Shown: positions 1 to 7,736 of the stretch, one piece after another
Position numbering within the stretch: position 1 is the first letter of the stretch
Layout of the letters: each line of letters begins with the position of its first letter
From: CAUZFZ01 sp963579025
Lineage (GTDB): Bacteria > Planctomycetota > Planctomycetia > Planctomycetales > Planctomycetaceae
DNA length: 39,997 nucleotides
Assembly (NCBI GenBank): GCA_963579025.1
Contig: CAUZFZ010000100.1
Span: 1 to 39,997, forward strand
Direction of reading: 5' to 3'
The notes under the pieces: model-generated
The model's database searches: none
Seen by the model: the letters and a program-made list of their open reading frames with translations, nothing else
Told to the model about the DNA's origin: nothing
Translations under genes and position numbers: made by a program

Positions 1-1050
1 CCCATTGGAGCCTCCCGGCTGAAACCACCGGGAGGATAGCGCGATGGTCGACAAACAGCCAGGGACAATCGCCCCGATTAAATCGACAGCCCCAAGCCCA
101 TCCGGAAACGCCGTCGAATCGCAAGGCAGCCACGCGTCGTTGAAAAGTTGCACAACCACATCCGCCTGCTCCAGATCGGTCCGATATCCCTCGGCAAATG
201 CTGCCGAACTCGTGGCGTATTCTGTTTCACCGAGAACATGACAGCCGACACTCCGACACCAGTCAGCCAGCTGCCGCCGCCGCTTTCGAAATCCACGATC
301 TGGGAGCGATTGAGCAATCAAAATGGTCGGCTGCTGCGATCCGGCTGAAGCGATCGCAGCCGGCGAATGATCGGACAGCGTTGCGTTCAGCGGTGCCGCC
401 GATCGGTCAAGGGACACATCCCCGGATGGCTGCCCGGCAGATCCAGGAATCGACGACTTGCCTGTGCTGAGTTCAGCCAGCCTGCCTGCCATTGCCGTCG
501 TGAGCTGCAGCAGACTCGTCTGGTATTCCGGCTCGGTCGTTTGACACGGACGTCCGCTGGGAACTGCCGGAAGCGAAGCAAAAAACTCGTATCCGATCAC
601 TCCCTGCAACCGACGGGAAAACTCGTCACTGAACTCAGCTGGCCATACGGCGTGTGACTGACGATCGTCGTACCAGACTACAAAGAGTCGACCGGAAGTG
701 GCCGCCGCCCCACCAAGGACGGCTTCATCGAAAAACTGCAATTCGTCCTTGCAGGCAGGTGATGACACGTATCCCTTCGAGAGCACGATGACCATCACCG
801 CCGACTTCCGCAGCGCGTCCTCAATCAACGTCCCGAACTGGACGTGCTTACCGAGTGTTTCACGGTCGAAAAAGAACCGGGCGCACCCAGTGCGACCCAG
901 TCGCTCATCAAGCGCGCGGCCCAGCCGCTTGCGAAAGTCAGAGACCCATGTTCCGCCCGGGCCGTCAGGGTCATTGTTCACCCAGGCATAGCTGACAAAC
1001 ACGTCGTACTCGAAGTCGCGACCTGCATACGCCGACCCGCTGACGTTCAT
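1..1050 (-). CDS. TIR-domain protein, 3' end beyond the window
   Basis: The frame is open for 350 codons from an ATG at 1050 to the left edge, so the C-terminus is missing. The N-terminus is a TIR domain (about residues 13-150): YDVFVSYAW begins the first strand, FFFDRE follows, and SPACKDEL resembles the catalytic WCxxEL motif of NAD-consuming TIRs, with Glu103 kept and Trp replaced by Ala. After a Ser/Pro/Ala-rich linker, a second alpha/beta unit starts at TILIAQSLPD and contains TDLEQADVVVQLF, which looks like a second TIR-like fold. TIR proteins cleave NAD+ or act as signalling adaptors; which applies here is inference. The start has a strong ribosome-binding site and overlaps the stop of an upstream open frame (TGATG). 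No partner gene of a known defence system is visible. The TIR call is firm and the biological role is open. Confidence 0.82.
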   Translation of the reverse strand, partial: MNVSGSAYAGRDFEYDVFVSYAWVNNDPDGPGGTWVSDFRKRLGRALDERLGRTGCARFFFDRETLGKHVQFGTLIEDALRKSAVMVIVLSKGYVSSPACKDELQFFDEAVLGGAAATSGRLFVVWYDDRQSHAVWPAEFSDEFSRRLQGVIGYEFFASLPAVPSGRPCQTTEPEYQTSLLQLTTAMAGRLAELSTGKSSIPGSAGQPSGDVSLDRSAAPLNATLSDHSPAAIASAGSQQPTILIAQSLPDRGFRKRRRQLADWCRSVGCHVLGETEYATSSAAFAEGYRTDLEQADVVVQLFNDAWLPCDSTAFPDGLGAVDLIGAIVPGCLSTIALSSRWFQPGGSNG

Positions 1051-1757
1051 CACTTACTTGCCTCCGACGGACGATCCAGGCAGACGTGACGGTCGTGTGC
1101 CATGAAGAGCGGCACCACGACTTCGTCGACAGCGGCGTATTGTGTCAGGAACGCGGGGCGGTGACGAGCAAACTCCCTATTTGTACCGGCAGCCGTCCGC
1201 GTACCAGCCGATCGGGCATGACTATCCTGTTCGTTTCACTCGCCAAACATCGCGGCGTGTTTGATTCCGCTGGGTGAATCATGAAGGACTATTCCCAGAC
1301 GGTTCGCCTGGGACAACACGGATTCAGCGTGGATGGCTCCGAAGGCCCGCACGGTCTGGACGTCACGGCCCCCGACGACACGATTCCAGCAGCGATTGAT
1401 GGTCTCGATGGGCGTGAATCGGTCTGGCACGAAGGGAGAAGCGATCGGGTGGCGATCGTGGCGGGCACCTCGAAGGAATTCGATGCTCAGGTCGCCGGTC
1501 GGCTCATTGACGCGTTGATGCAGGGCCAGCCGATTCCGCGCCAGTCCGTCTCGCATGTTTCCGAATCCCCATCGGAGATCATCATTGAAGGGGCCGAGCG
1601 AGCCATCGAGATTCTCGCTCACCATTCCATCGAGATGTCCCACGCCGGCACGATCCTGACGCTGCTCGTTCAAGGAGCACGCGACGAACTTGTCTGGATC
1701 GTCGGCAAACCCGTCAGTTGCTGAGGGACTCCCCGAAACATTATTCGCGTAATCCAC
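1051..1757. other. Uncertain region with mutually antisense open frames
   Basis: Two long open frames lie exactly codon-on-codon opposite each other: minus 1757-1236 (173 codons) and plus 1281-1724 (147 codons). I recognise neither product. The minus frame stops at a TGA (1236-1238), then stays open to a second TGA at 1050-1052 that overlaps the ATG of the TIR gene. It could therefore be the remains of a roughly 230-codon upstream partner broken by one stop. The plus frame is just as open and has reasonable third-position GC. Neither has a convincing ribosome-binding site. It may be a decayed gene or mobile element, or simply non-coding DNA with chance open frames. I cannot choose between the strands. 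Confidence 0.3.
1061..1065 (-). promoter_or_regulatory. Shine-Dalgarno site of the TIR gene
   Basis: GGAGG on the minus strand lies 10 bases before the ATG at 1050. It is among the strongest ribosome-binding sites in the window, and it decides the start of the TIR gene, which otherwise has no upstream landmark. Confidence 0.65.
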
Positions 1758-1979
1758 AGGGTACCCTGGTTGAACGCATTACCGATGAAGGATGGCGTTA
1801 CGGCTCGTGGCCAATTCTGCTGTTTTTCTGCGCGCTGATGCTCTCAGCCACGTGCTGTCTTCGCTTCGCGACTCAAGACTGTACAACTTCAGGAGTCGCA
1901 TGCGGGTGAATCTGTTACGGGGGATTCACTCGCTTGCGCTTCGAGCTTGTATGAATGCCCACGTTGAAGATGCTTTAGA
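1758..1979 (+). other. Leader region before the TPR gene
   Basis: This stretch holds no convincing gene. It contains part of a 12-bp perfect palindrome (CAGGGTACCCTG, 1757-1768) and an inverted repeat GTGAATC-N10-GATTCAC (1906-1929), which lies about 50 bp before the start at 1980. Either could be an operator or part of a 5' leader. No T-tract follows, so a terminator is unlikely. Confidence 0.25.
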
Positions 1980-3332
1980 ATGTCCTCAATGAATATCCAT
2001 ATCAGTCGCGCCCAATTGCTGCTTCAGCAGTCTCGCTTCGAGCTGGCTGAAGAACAGCTGCGTATGGCTCTGGCCGAAGACTCGGAGGACTTCCTGGCTC
2101 ATGCGCTTCTGGCTCTGTGTCTGCTGGAGCGAAAGCGCTATGACGACGCGACGACCGAAGCACAGGAGGCGATCCACGCGAGTCCCGATGAGGCAATCGG
2201 GTTTTATGCGCTCGCCACGATCATGCATGAACGAAATCGCCTGAAAGAGGCTCGTGAAGCGATCTCGGAAGCCGTGCGGATCGAACCATGGAATTCGATG
2301 CACTTCGCTCGGCTGGCGGCTATCGAGTTCTCACGCAGCCGGTGGCACGACTGTCTGGACGCGGCCGAGCAGGGACTCGAGTTCGAGCCCGAAAATGTCG
2401 AGTGCACGAATCTCCGAGCGATGGCTCTGGTGAAACTCGGACGGCGTGAGGAGGCGGGGCAATCGATTGACGCGGCCCTGGCGAGTGAACCCGACAACGA
2501 AGTCACTCATGCAAATCGCGGTTGGGCGCTGCTGCACTCGGGAGAACCGAACAAAGCCGCGGAGCACTTTCGCGAGGCATTGCGTCTGGACCCGACGCTC
2601 GAATGGGCACGCGCAGGCATTGTCGAGGCCATGAAGGCTCGTAATCCGATCTACCGCTGGATGCTGGCGTGGTTCCTGTGGATGAGCCGGTTCAGTCCGC
2701 GCGTTCAGATCGCGATGATGCTGGGACTGATCTTCGGCAATCAGATTCTCGCAGCGGTGTGTCGGTCCCACCCGGCCCTGGAGCCGTTTCACTTGCCATT
2801 GGCGATGGTGTATGTCCTGTTCGCGTGGATGACCTGGGTCGCGCCGTCACTGTTCAACCTGGTGCTCTGTCTGGATCGGTTCGGCCGGCTCGTTCTCAAT
2901 CGCCAGGAGAAACAGGCCGCCGGGCTAACTGGCCTATGCATTGTGCTGACGCTGGCCGTCGGTCTGTTTGGACACCTTCGATATTCGGGGGACGCGTCCT
3001 GGTACTGGCAGACGGGCGCACTGTTTCTGGGCCTGGTGATTCCTGTGTCGAAGACATTTGGCTTGCCGAAGGACCGGAAAAAAGTGATGGCATTCTATTC
3101 GGCGGGTCTGACTCTCGTAATCGCGGTCGCTTTGTGGAAGCTGGTCGATCTGTCGATCACACTCTCGCATGTGCCGGCGGCCGTTGTCGAAGATGAAGAT
3201 AAGACGAAGCTCAAGGAATTCGTGCTGCCAAAGTTGATCGCATTCCAGCAATGGTGGGAGTACGGGTCGTGGGGCGTCGTGCTCTCGACATGGATCGGCA
3301 CTGGCATGACCGTTGTTCCGGAACGGAAATGA
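1980..3332 (+). CDS. TPR-repeat integral membrane protein
   Basis: The 450-residue protein has two halves. Residues 1-215 are tandem tetratricopeptide repeats of the usual 34-residue period, with helices such as RFELAEEQLRMAL, RLKEAREAISEAVRIEP and EPNKAAEHFREALRLDP; TPRs mediate protein contacts. From about residue 238 onward there are five or six hydrophobic segments (for example IAMMLGLIFGNQILAAVC and LCIVLTLAVGLFGHL), so the TPR part should sit on one face of the cytoplasmic membrane. No catalytic motif is visible. An alternative ATG three codons downstream (MNIHISRAQ) is equally possible. The next gene starts 3 bases after the stop, so the two are probably co-transcribed. The specific role is unknown; the TPR-plus-membrane reading is secure. 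Confidence 0.85.
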   Translation: MSSMNIHISRAQLLLQQSRFELAEEQLRMALAEDSEDFLAHALLALCLLERKRYDDATTEAQEAIHASPDEAIGFYALATIMHERNRLKEAREAISEAVRIEPWNSMHFARLAAIEFSRSRWHDCLDAAEQGLEFEPENVECTNLRAMALVKLGRREEAGQSIDAALASEPDNEVTHANRGWALLHSGEPNKAAEHFREALRLDPTLEWARAGIVEAMKARNPIYRWMLAWFLWMSRFSPRVQIAMMLGLIFGNQILAAVCRSHPALEPFHLPLAMVYVLFAWMTWVAPSLFNLVLCLDRFGRLVLNRQEKQAAGLTGLCIVLTLAVGLFGHLRYSGDASWYWQTGALFLGLVIPVSKTFGLPKDRKKVMAFYSAGLTLVIAVALWKLVDLSITLSHVPAAVVEDEDKTKLKEFVLPKLIAFQQWWEYGSWGVVLSTWIGTGMTVVPERK

Positions 3333-3335
3333 GCT

Positions 3336-4682
3336 GTGGATTCACAAACAGACCATCCCGAGAACCTGAGCCGCGAAGCACTCGAACAACGACAGATTGC
3401 CTGTCTGCGCGGCGTGCTGGATGAAGTTTCCAGGTCGAATCCGTTCTGGCAGAACCACTTTGCCACGGCCGGTCTGTCGGCTGACGATTTGGACGCAATC
3501 GACTCGGTTGCCGGTCTGTCGGTCATTCCGCTGACACAGAAGTCAGACCTCGTCGCGGATCAGCAGGCGAGTCCTCCGTACGGGACGAATCTGACTTACG
3601 GTCGATCAGGGTACTCGCGGTTGCATCAGACATCGGGGACGACGACCGGTCATCCGATGCGGTGGCTGGATACTCCAAACAGTTGGCAGTGGTTCATGGA
3701 CTGCTGGGCTCAGATTTTCCGCATGGTCGGACTGACACAGGACGACCGGCTGGCGTTCCCGTTTTCGTTCGGTCCGTTTGTTGGATTCTGGGCGGCATTC
3801 GAAGGCGCGAATCGACTTGGAAATCTGTGCCTGGCTGGCGGTGGCATGACGAGTCAGCAGCGTCTCCGCCTCATCGAAGACAATGAGGCGACCGTCATTT
3901 GTGGCACACCCACATACCTGCTGCGTCTGGCCGAAATCGCCGCCGAGCAGGGAGTCGACCTGCAGCGTGGGTCCGTACGAATGCTCGTTGTTGCGGGTGA
4001 ACCTGGTGGAAGTATCCCCGCGATCCGCAACCGCATCGAGCAGGCATGGGGCGCGCGGATGTTCGATCACTGGGGCATGACCGAGATCGGGGCGCTCGCT
4101 ACGGAATGCGTCGAGAACCCCAGTGGCATGCACCTGCTCGAATCCGAATGCATCGCAGAGATCATCGATCCGGCGACCGGAGTGGTTGCGGTTCCCGATG
4201 AGTCCGGTAGTCGGCACGGAGAACTGGTTCTGACGAATCTGGGTCGACTGGGATCGCCATTAATTCGCTATCGAACCGGTGACCTGGTCGAGACTGATCC
4301 CCAGACGTGTTCGTGTGGTCGGGCACTGTTGCGCTTGCGGGGCGGCATCCTCGGCCGGGCGGACGACATGCTAACGATCCGCGGCAACAACGTGTTTCCG
4401 TCCAGTGTCGAGGCGGTCCTGCGAGAATTCGACGACATCGCGGAATTCTGCATTGAAGTGCGGACGGTTCGATCGATGCAGCACATGCTGATTCAGATCG
4501 AACCAGTTGCCGGGCTGAGTGATGCGCAGCGGGAATCGTTGTCGAGTGATGCGGGTGCCAGGGTTCGTGACCGGTTGAACTTCAATCCGGAAGTGCAGCT
4601 TGTGGAGGAGAACAGCCTGCCGCGATTTGAGCTGAAGGGGAGAAGGTTCTTCCGCGTGGACGAAAGCAGCCAGGGCCAATGA
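3336..4682 (+). CDS. PaaK-family AMP-forming CoA ligase
   Basis: This 448-residue protein belongs to the adenylate-forming superfamily and is closest to phenylacetate-CoA ligase. The family activates an aromatic or other carboxylic acid as acyl-AMP and then joins it to CoA. Visible motifs are HQTSGTTTGHP (phosphate-binding loop), VVAGEPGGS, DHWGMTEIG (core motif), LIRYRTGDLVE, and the hinge and C-terminal lid LGRADDMLTIRGNNVFPSSV. Length matches PaaK (about 430-440). The start is GTG, 3 bases after the preceding stop. No other phenylacetate-catabolism gene is nearby, so the substrate may differ; some family members act in polyketide, coenzyme-F390 or siderophore pathways. The family call is strong and the substrate unknown. 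Confidence 0.88.
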   Translation: MDSQTDHPENLSREALEQRQIACLRGVLDEVSRSNPFWQNHFATAGLSADDLDAIDSVAGLSVIPLTQKSDLVADQQASPPYGTNLTYGRSGYSRLHQTSGTTTGHPMRWLDTPNSWQWFMDCWAQIFRMVGLTQDDRLAFPFSFGPFVGFWAAFEGANRLGNLCLAGGGMTSQQRLRLIEDNEATVICGTPTYLLRLAEIAAEQGVDLQRGSVRMLVVAGEPGGSIPAIRNRIEQAWGARMFDHWGMTEIGALATECVENPSGMHLLESECIAEIIDPATGVVAVPDESGSRHGELVLTNLGRLGSPLIRYRTGDLVETDPQTCSCGRALLRLRGGILGRADDMLTIRGNNVFPSSVEAVLREFDDIAEFCIEVRTVRSMQHMLIQIEPVAGLSDAQRESLSSDAGARVRDRLNFNPEVQLVEENSLPRFELKGRRFFRVDESSQGQ

Positions 4683-4708
4683 CCCATATCCCGGTAGAAA
4701 GATCAATC

Positions 4709-5647
4709 ATGAGATACACGCTCTACAGCAGTGTCGGGACGGCGCTCTTTCTGTGCGCCTTTCTTGCCAGTGCGACCGCTGAAAATTTTCCGCGGGAACT
4801 GGTCGCATTCGGACCAGCTCCCGGTAATCCCATTTTCACGGCCCGCGGCGAAGGTCACTGGGATGTGAAGATTCGAGAACGCGGTTGGATTCTGTTCAAC
4901 GCGGATGCCTCCGATGACGTCCCGGCATGGCAGATGTGGTTCACGGGCTACGATGGGACGCGCGATGGAAAAAAACAACTCGGCTATGCGACGTCGGACG
5001 ACGGCATCAGCTGGGAACGGCATCCGAAGAACCCGATTTACTCGGAACACTGGGTCGAGGACATGATGGTCGTGCGGCATAAGGGCACGCTTTACATGTT
5101 TGCCGAGGGAGCCAGAGATCAGGCCCATCTCCTGACATCGAAAGATGGCATCAAATGGACCCGCAAAGGTCCTTTGGACGTGCGGACGGCGAACGGACAT
5201 CCGATTGAGTCTGGTCCGTACGGGACTCCCGCTGCGTGGTTCGAAAAGGGAAAATGGCATCTGTTTTACGAGCGGCGAGATCTGGGCATCTGGCTGGCCA
5301 CGTCCGAAGACATGAAGGTCTGGCGAAACGTGCAGGACGAACCCGTGCTCTCTCCGGGGCCCGAAGAGTACGATCGCGACCTGGTCGCACTGAACCAGAT
5401 CGTGCGGTACAAAGGCCGTTATTACGCGTATTTTCACGGTTCGAAGCGAGGCTCCGGACTATGGTCTACTGCCATTGCGGTTTCGGATGACCTGATTCGC
5501 TGGAAGAAGTATCCCCAGAACCCGCTGTTTCCGATCTCGGAGAACAAGTCCAGTGGGATACTCGTCCACGACGGTCGGCAGTTTCGGCTGTATACAATGC
5601 ATAACGAAGTGCATCTGCACGCCGTGATTGGGCCGGGCACTCGCTGA
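4709..5647 (+). CDS. Exported beta-propeller glycosidase-like protein
   Basis: From the ATG at 4709 the protein has 312 residues and opens with a clean signal peptide (MRYTLYSSVGTALFLCAF, cleavage near ATA-EN). An upstream in-frame ATG at 4679 overlaps the previous stop but would put a polar stretch before the signal, so 4709 is preferred. The body repeats the pattern 'ATSDDGISW...NPI', 'LTSKDGIKW', 'ATSEDMKVW...PVL' and 'AVSDDLIRW...NPL', typical of the five-bladed propellers of GH32, GH43, GH62 and GH130 enzymes. Acidic residues in VEDMMVV and YDRDLVALN could be catalytic. It probably trims a polysaccharide in the periplasm. I cannot assign a GH family or substrate. Confidence 0.75.
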   Translation: MRYTLYSSVGTALFLCAFLASATAENFPRELVAFGPAPGNPIFTARGEGHWDVKIRERGWILFNADASDDVPAWQMWFTGYDGTRDGKKQLGYATSDDGISWERHPKNPIYSEHWVEDMMVVRHKGTLYMFAEGARDQAHLLTSKDGIKWTRKGPLDVRTANGHPIESGPYGTPAAWFEKGKWHLFYERRDLGIWLATSEDMKVWRNVQDEPVLSPGPEEYDRDLVALNQIVRYKGRYYAYFHGSKRGSGLWSTAIAVSDDLIRWKKYPQNPLFPISENKSSGILVHDGRQFRLYTMHNEVHLHAVIGPGTR

Positions 5648-5740
5648 ACGCGACCCCGGCCCGAGAGGTCAAATTGGCTGATCGACAGTGGCTGCATGCT
5701 GGCAACTTCAGTGACCGGCAACTGATATCGAAATACGTCG

Positions 5741-5745
5741 GGAGG
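5741..5745 (+). promoter_or_regulatory. Shine-Dalgarno site of the DUF1080 gene
   Basis: GGAGG ends 5 bases before the ATG at 5751, giving a near-ideal ribosome-binding site after a 103-bp gap. It fixes the start of the DUF1080 gene and suggests efficient translation compared with its neighbours. Confidence 0.65.
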
Positions 5746-5750
5746 AAACC

Positions 5751-6449
5751 ATGTCTGGAAAACCTGCGCTGCTCATTTTGATCGTCGCGATCTGTGCATC
5801 TGCTATTGCGGACGACAAACCAAAGAAAAAGGAGCCGAAGAACGCCGATAAGGGCGTCCTGAAACTCTTCGATGGCAAGACACTGGCCGGCTGGACGGCG
5901 ACCGAGTTTGGCGGTGAAGGAGAGGTTCTTGTCAAAGACGGTCAGCTCGTAATGGAACTCGGCTCCGACCTGACCGGCATCACCTGGAAAGACGCGAAAA
6001 AACTCCCGAAGACGAATTACGAGATCTCGCTGGAAGCCATGCGGGTGGATGGCTTCGACTTCTTCTGCGGACTCACCGTGCCGGTGAAGAAAGACTTCTG
6101 CTCGTTGATCGTCGGCGGCTGGGGCGGCGGCGTCTGCGGCATCTCGTGCATCGATGGCTACGACGCTTCGGAGAACGACACGACCAGTTACCGCGAATTC
6201 AAGAGCAAGCAGTGGTACAAAATCCGACTGCGCGTAACGGACACTCGCATTCGTGCCTGGATTGACGACAAGGAGATCGTTGATCAGGACATCCGAGGCA
6301 AGAAGATCAAGGTGCGTGGCGAGGTGGAGCTGTCTCAGCCACTGGGCTTTTCTTCCTGGCAGACGACTGCCGCACTGCGAAAAATTCAGATGCGCAAGCT
6401 GTCGGAAAAAGAGATCAAGGTGGAAGCCAAAACGCAGGAGTCCTCGTAG
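5751..6449 (+). CDS. Exported DUF1080 (3-keto-disaccharide hydrolase-like) protein
   Basis: The 232-residue protein begins with a signal peptide (MSGKPALLILIVAICASAIA), followed by a Lys-rich spacer and then one DUF1080 domain. The family hallmarks are the opening VLKLFDGKTLAGWT and the later NYEISLEAMRVDGFDF and KSKQWYKIRLRVTDTRI. DUF1080 is a concanavalin/LamG-like beta-sandwich, and some members hydrolyse 3-keto-glycosides or bind glycans. Planctomycetes carry many paralogues. It follows the propeller protein in the same direction, so both may serve extracellular polysaccharide breakdown (inference). The C-terminal KLSEKEIKVEAKTQ is a short charged tail. Catalytic activity cannot be judged from sequence alone. 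Confidence 0.85.
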   Translation: MSGKPALLILIVAICASAIADDKPKKKEPKNADKGVLKLFDGKTLAGWTATEFGGEGEVLVKDGQLVMELGSDLTGITWKDAKKLPKTNYEISLEAMRVDGFDFFCGLTVPVKKDFCSLIVGGWGGGVCGISCIDGYDASENDTTSYREFKSKQWYKIRLRVTDTRIRAWIDDKEIVDQDIRGKKIKVRGEVELSQPLGFSSWQTTAALRKIQMRKLSEKEIKVEAKTQESS

Positions 6450-6452
6450 CGA

Positions 6453-7736
6453 ATGGGCAACGCTTACGAAGTGAAGCCGGTCAGCAAGCCGGTCCGGGGA
6501 TCGATTCGACCGCCCGGCTCCAAGAGCCTGACTAACCGGGCTCTGATTACCGCTGCGCTGGCCAGTGGCACGTCCCGATTGACCGGAGTCCTGGACAGCG
6601 AAGACACCCGCGTGATGGTCGAGAGTCTGGGACGCCTGGGAGTCGCGGTTGATCACGATGCTCAGTCATGCACGATGCGGGTAACCGGATGTGCTGGAAA
6701 GCCTGCGGCAAGTGCAGCCGAACTGTGGCTGGAGAACAGCGGGACAAGCATTCGCTTTCTGACGGCATTGTGTGCGTTGGGCGACGGACGGTTTCGGCTC
6801 GACGGCAGCGAGCGTATGCGGGAGCGACCGATTGGAGATCTGGTTGATGCACTGAATGCTCTCGGTGCCGAAGTCAGGTGTGAGTCGAATTCGGATTGCC
6901 CGCCGGTCATTGTCGAGGGATCGGGGCTGTCGGGCGGGAAAACAACAGTCGATGGAAGCCTTTCAAGTCAGTTCCTGAGCGGGCTGCTGATGGCTTCGCC
7001 CTGTGCGCGGCAGCCGGTCGATATTCACGTCAGTGGCCAGCTCGTTTCGCAACCGTACGTGGACATGACGATGGGCGTCATGGCTCAGTTTGGTGTCACT
7101 GTGGGCTGTCCCGAACCCAAACTGTTTCGCATTCCGCCACAGCAGTACCGTTCCGCTGACTACGACATCGAACCAGATGCTTCTGCTGCCAGCTACTTCT
7201 TTGCGGCCGCCGCAGTGACGGGTGGAGAAGTCACGGTCCAGGGATTATCTACTGAAGCACTGCAGGGGGATGTCGGATTCGTTGATGCTCTGGTCCAAAT
7301 GGGCTGCCAAGTGGATTACGGTGACGACTCGATCACGTTGCGCGGAAGCGAACTGTCCGGAATCGACATTGATATGAACGCGATCAGTGACACGGCTCAG
7401 ACGCTGGCCGTCGTGGCCGTATTCGCCAGCGGTCCCACGCGGATCCGCAACGTGGCCCATAACCGACATAAGGAAACAGACCGAATTACCGCTGTCGTGA
7501 CTGAATTGCGACGGTTGGGCATTGAAGTCGAAGAACACGAGGACGGAATGACGATACAGCCTGGCGAACCGCGGTCCGCCATCATCGAGACTTACAACGA
7601 CCATCGCATGGCGATGAGCTTCGCACTCGCGGGGTTGCGGGTGCCGGGTGTGCAGATTGCCGATCCGGCATGCACGGGAAAAACGTATCCCGGTTTCTGG
7701 ACGGACCTTGAAATGATCTGCGGAGGCGCAGCATGA
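6453..7736 (+). CDS. aroA: 3-phosphoshikimate 1-carboxyvinyltransferase (EPSP synthase)
   Basis: The 427-residue enzyme of the shikimate pathway transfers the enolpyruvyl group of phosphoenolpyruvate to shikimate-3-phosphate in the cytoplasm. Family motifs are present: GSIRPPGSKSLTNRAL with the active-site Lys and Ser, NSGTSIRFLTALCAL (the PEP-binding stretch that reads GNAGTAMRPL in many enzymes), DGSLSSQFLSGLLMA, YDIEPDASAASYFFA, MNAISDTAQTLAV, HNRHKETDRI, and YNDHRMAMSFALAG near the end. Length equals that of E. coli AroA. It starts 3 bases after the DUF1080 stop, and its own stop overlaps the rsmB start (ATGA), so translational coupling with rsmB is likely. The serine in NSGTSIR differs from the common alanine and resembles less typical AroA groups. 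Confidence 0.97.
   Translation: MGNAYEVKPVSKPVRGSIRPPGSKSLTNRALITAALASGTSRLTGVLDSEDTRVMVESLGRLGVAVDHDAQSCTMRVTGCAGKPAASAAELWLENSGTSIRFLTALCALGDGRFRLDGSERMRERPIGDLVDALNALGAEVRCESNSDCPPVIVEGSGLSGGKTTVDGSLSSQFLSGLLMASPCARQPVDIHVSGQLVSQPYVDMTMGVMAQFGVTVGCPEPKLFRIPPQQYRSADYDIEPDASAASYFFAAAAVTGGEVTVQGLSTEALQGDVGFVDALVQMGCQVDYGDDSITLRGSELSGIDIDMNAISDTAQTLAVVAVFASGPTRIRNVAHNRHKETDRITAVVTELRRLGIEVEEHEDGMTIQPGEPRSAIIETYNDHRMAMSFALAGLRVPGVQIADPACTGKTYPGFWTDLEMICGGAA

Noticed and set aside
1718..1909. Possible 63-residue membrane protein on the plus strand
   Set aside because: It has one hydrophobic stretch (SWPILLFFCALMLSATCC) but only a TTG start, no ribosome-binding site and no known relative; chance is a sufficient explanation.
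5466..6656. Minus-strand open frame of 396 codons across the glycosidase-like, DUF1080 and aroA starts
   Set aside because: It runs antisense to three well-supported genes, has no signal, domain or ribosome-binding site, and its amino-acid make-up is that of a complement of coding DNA.
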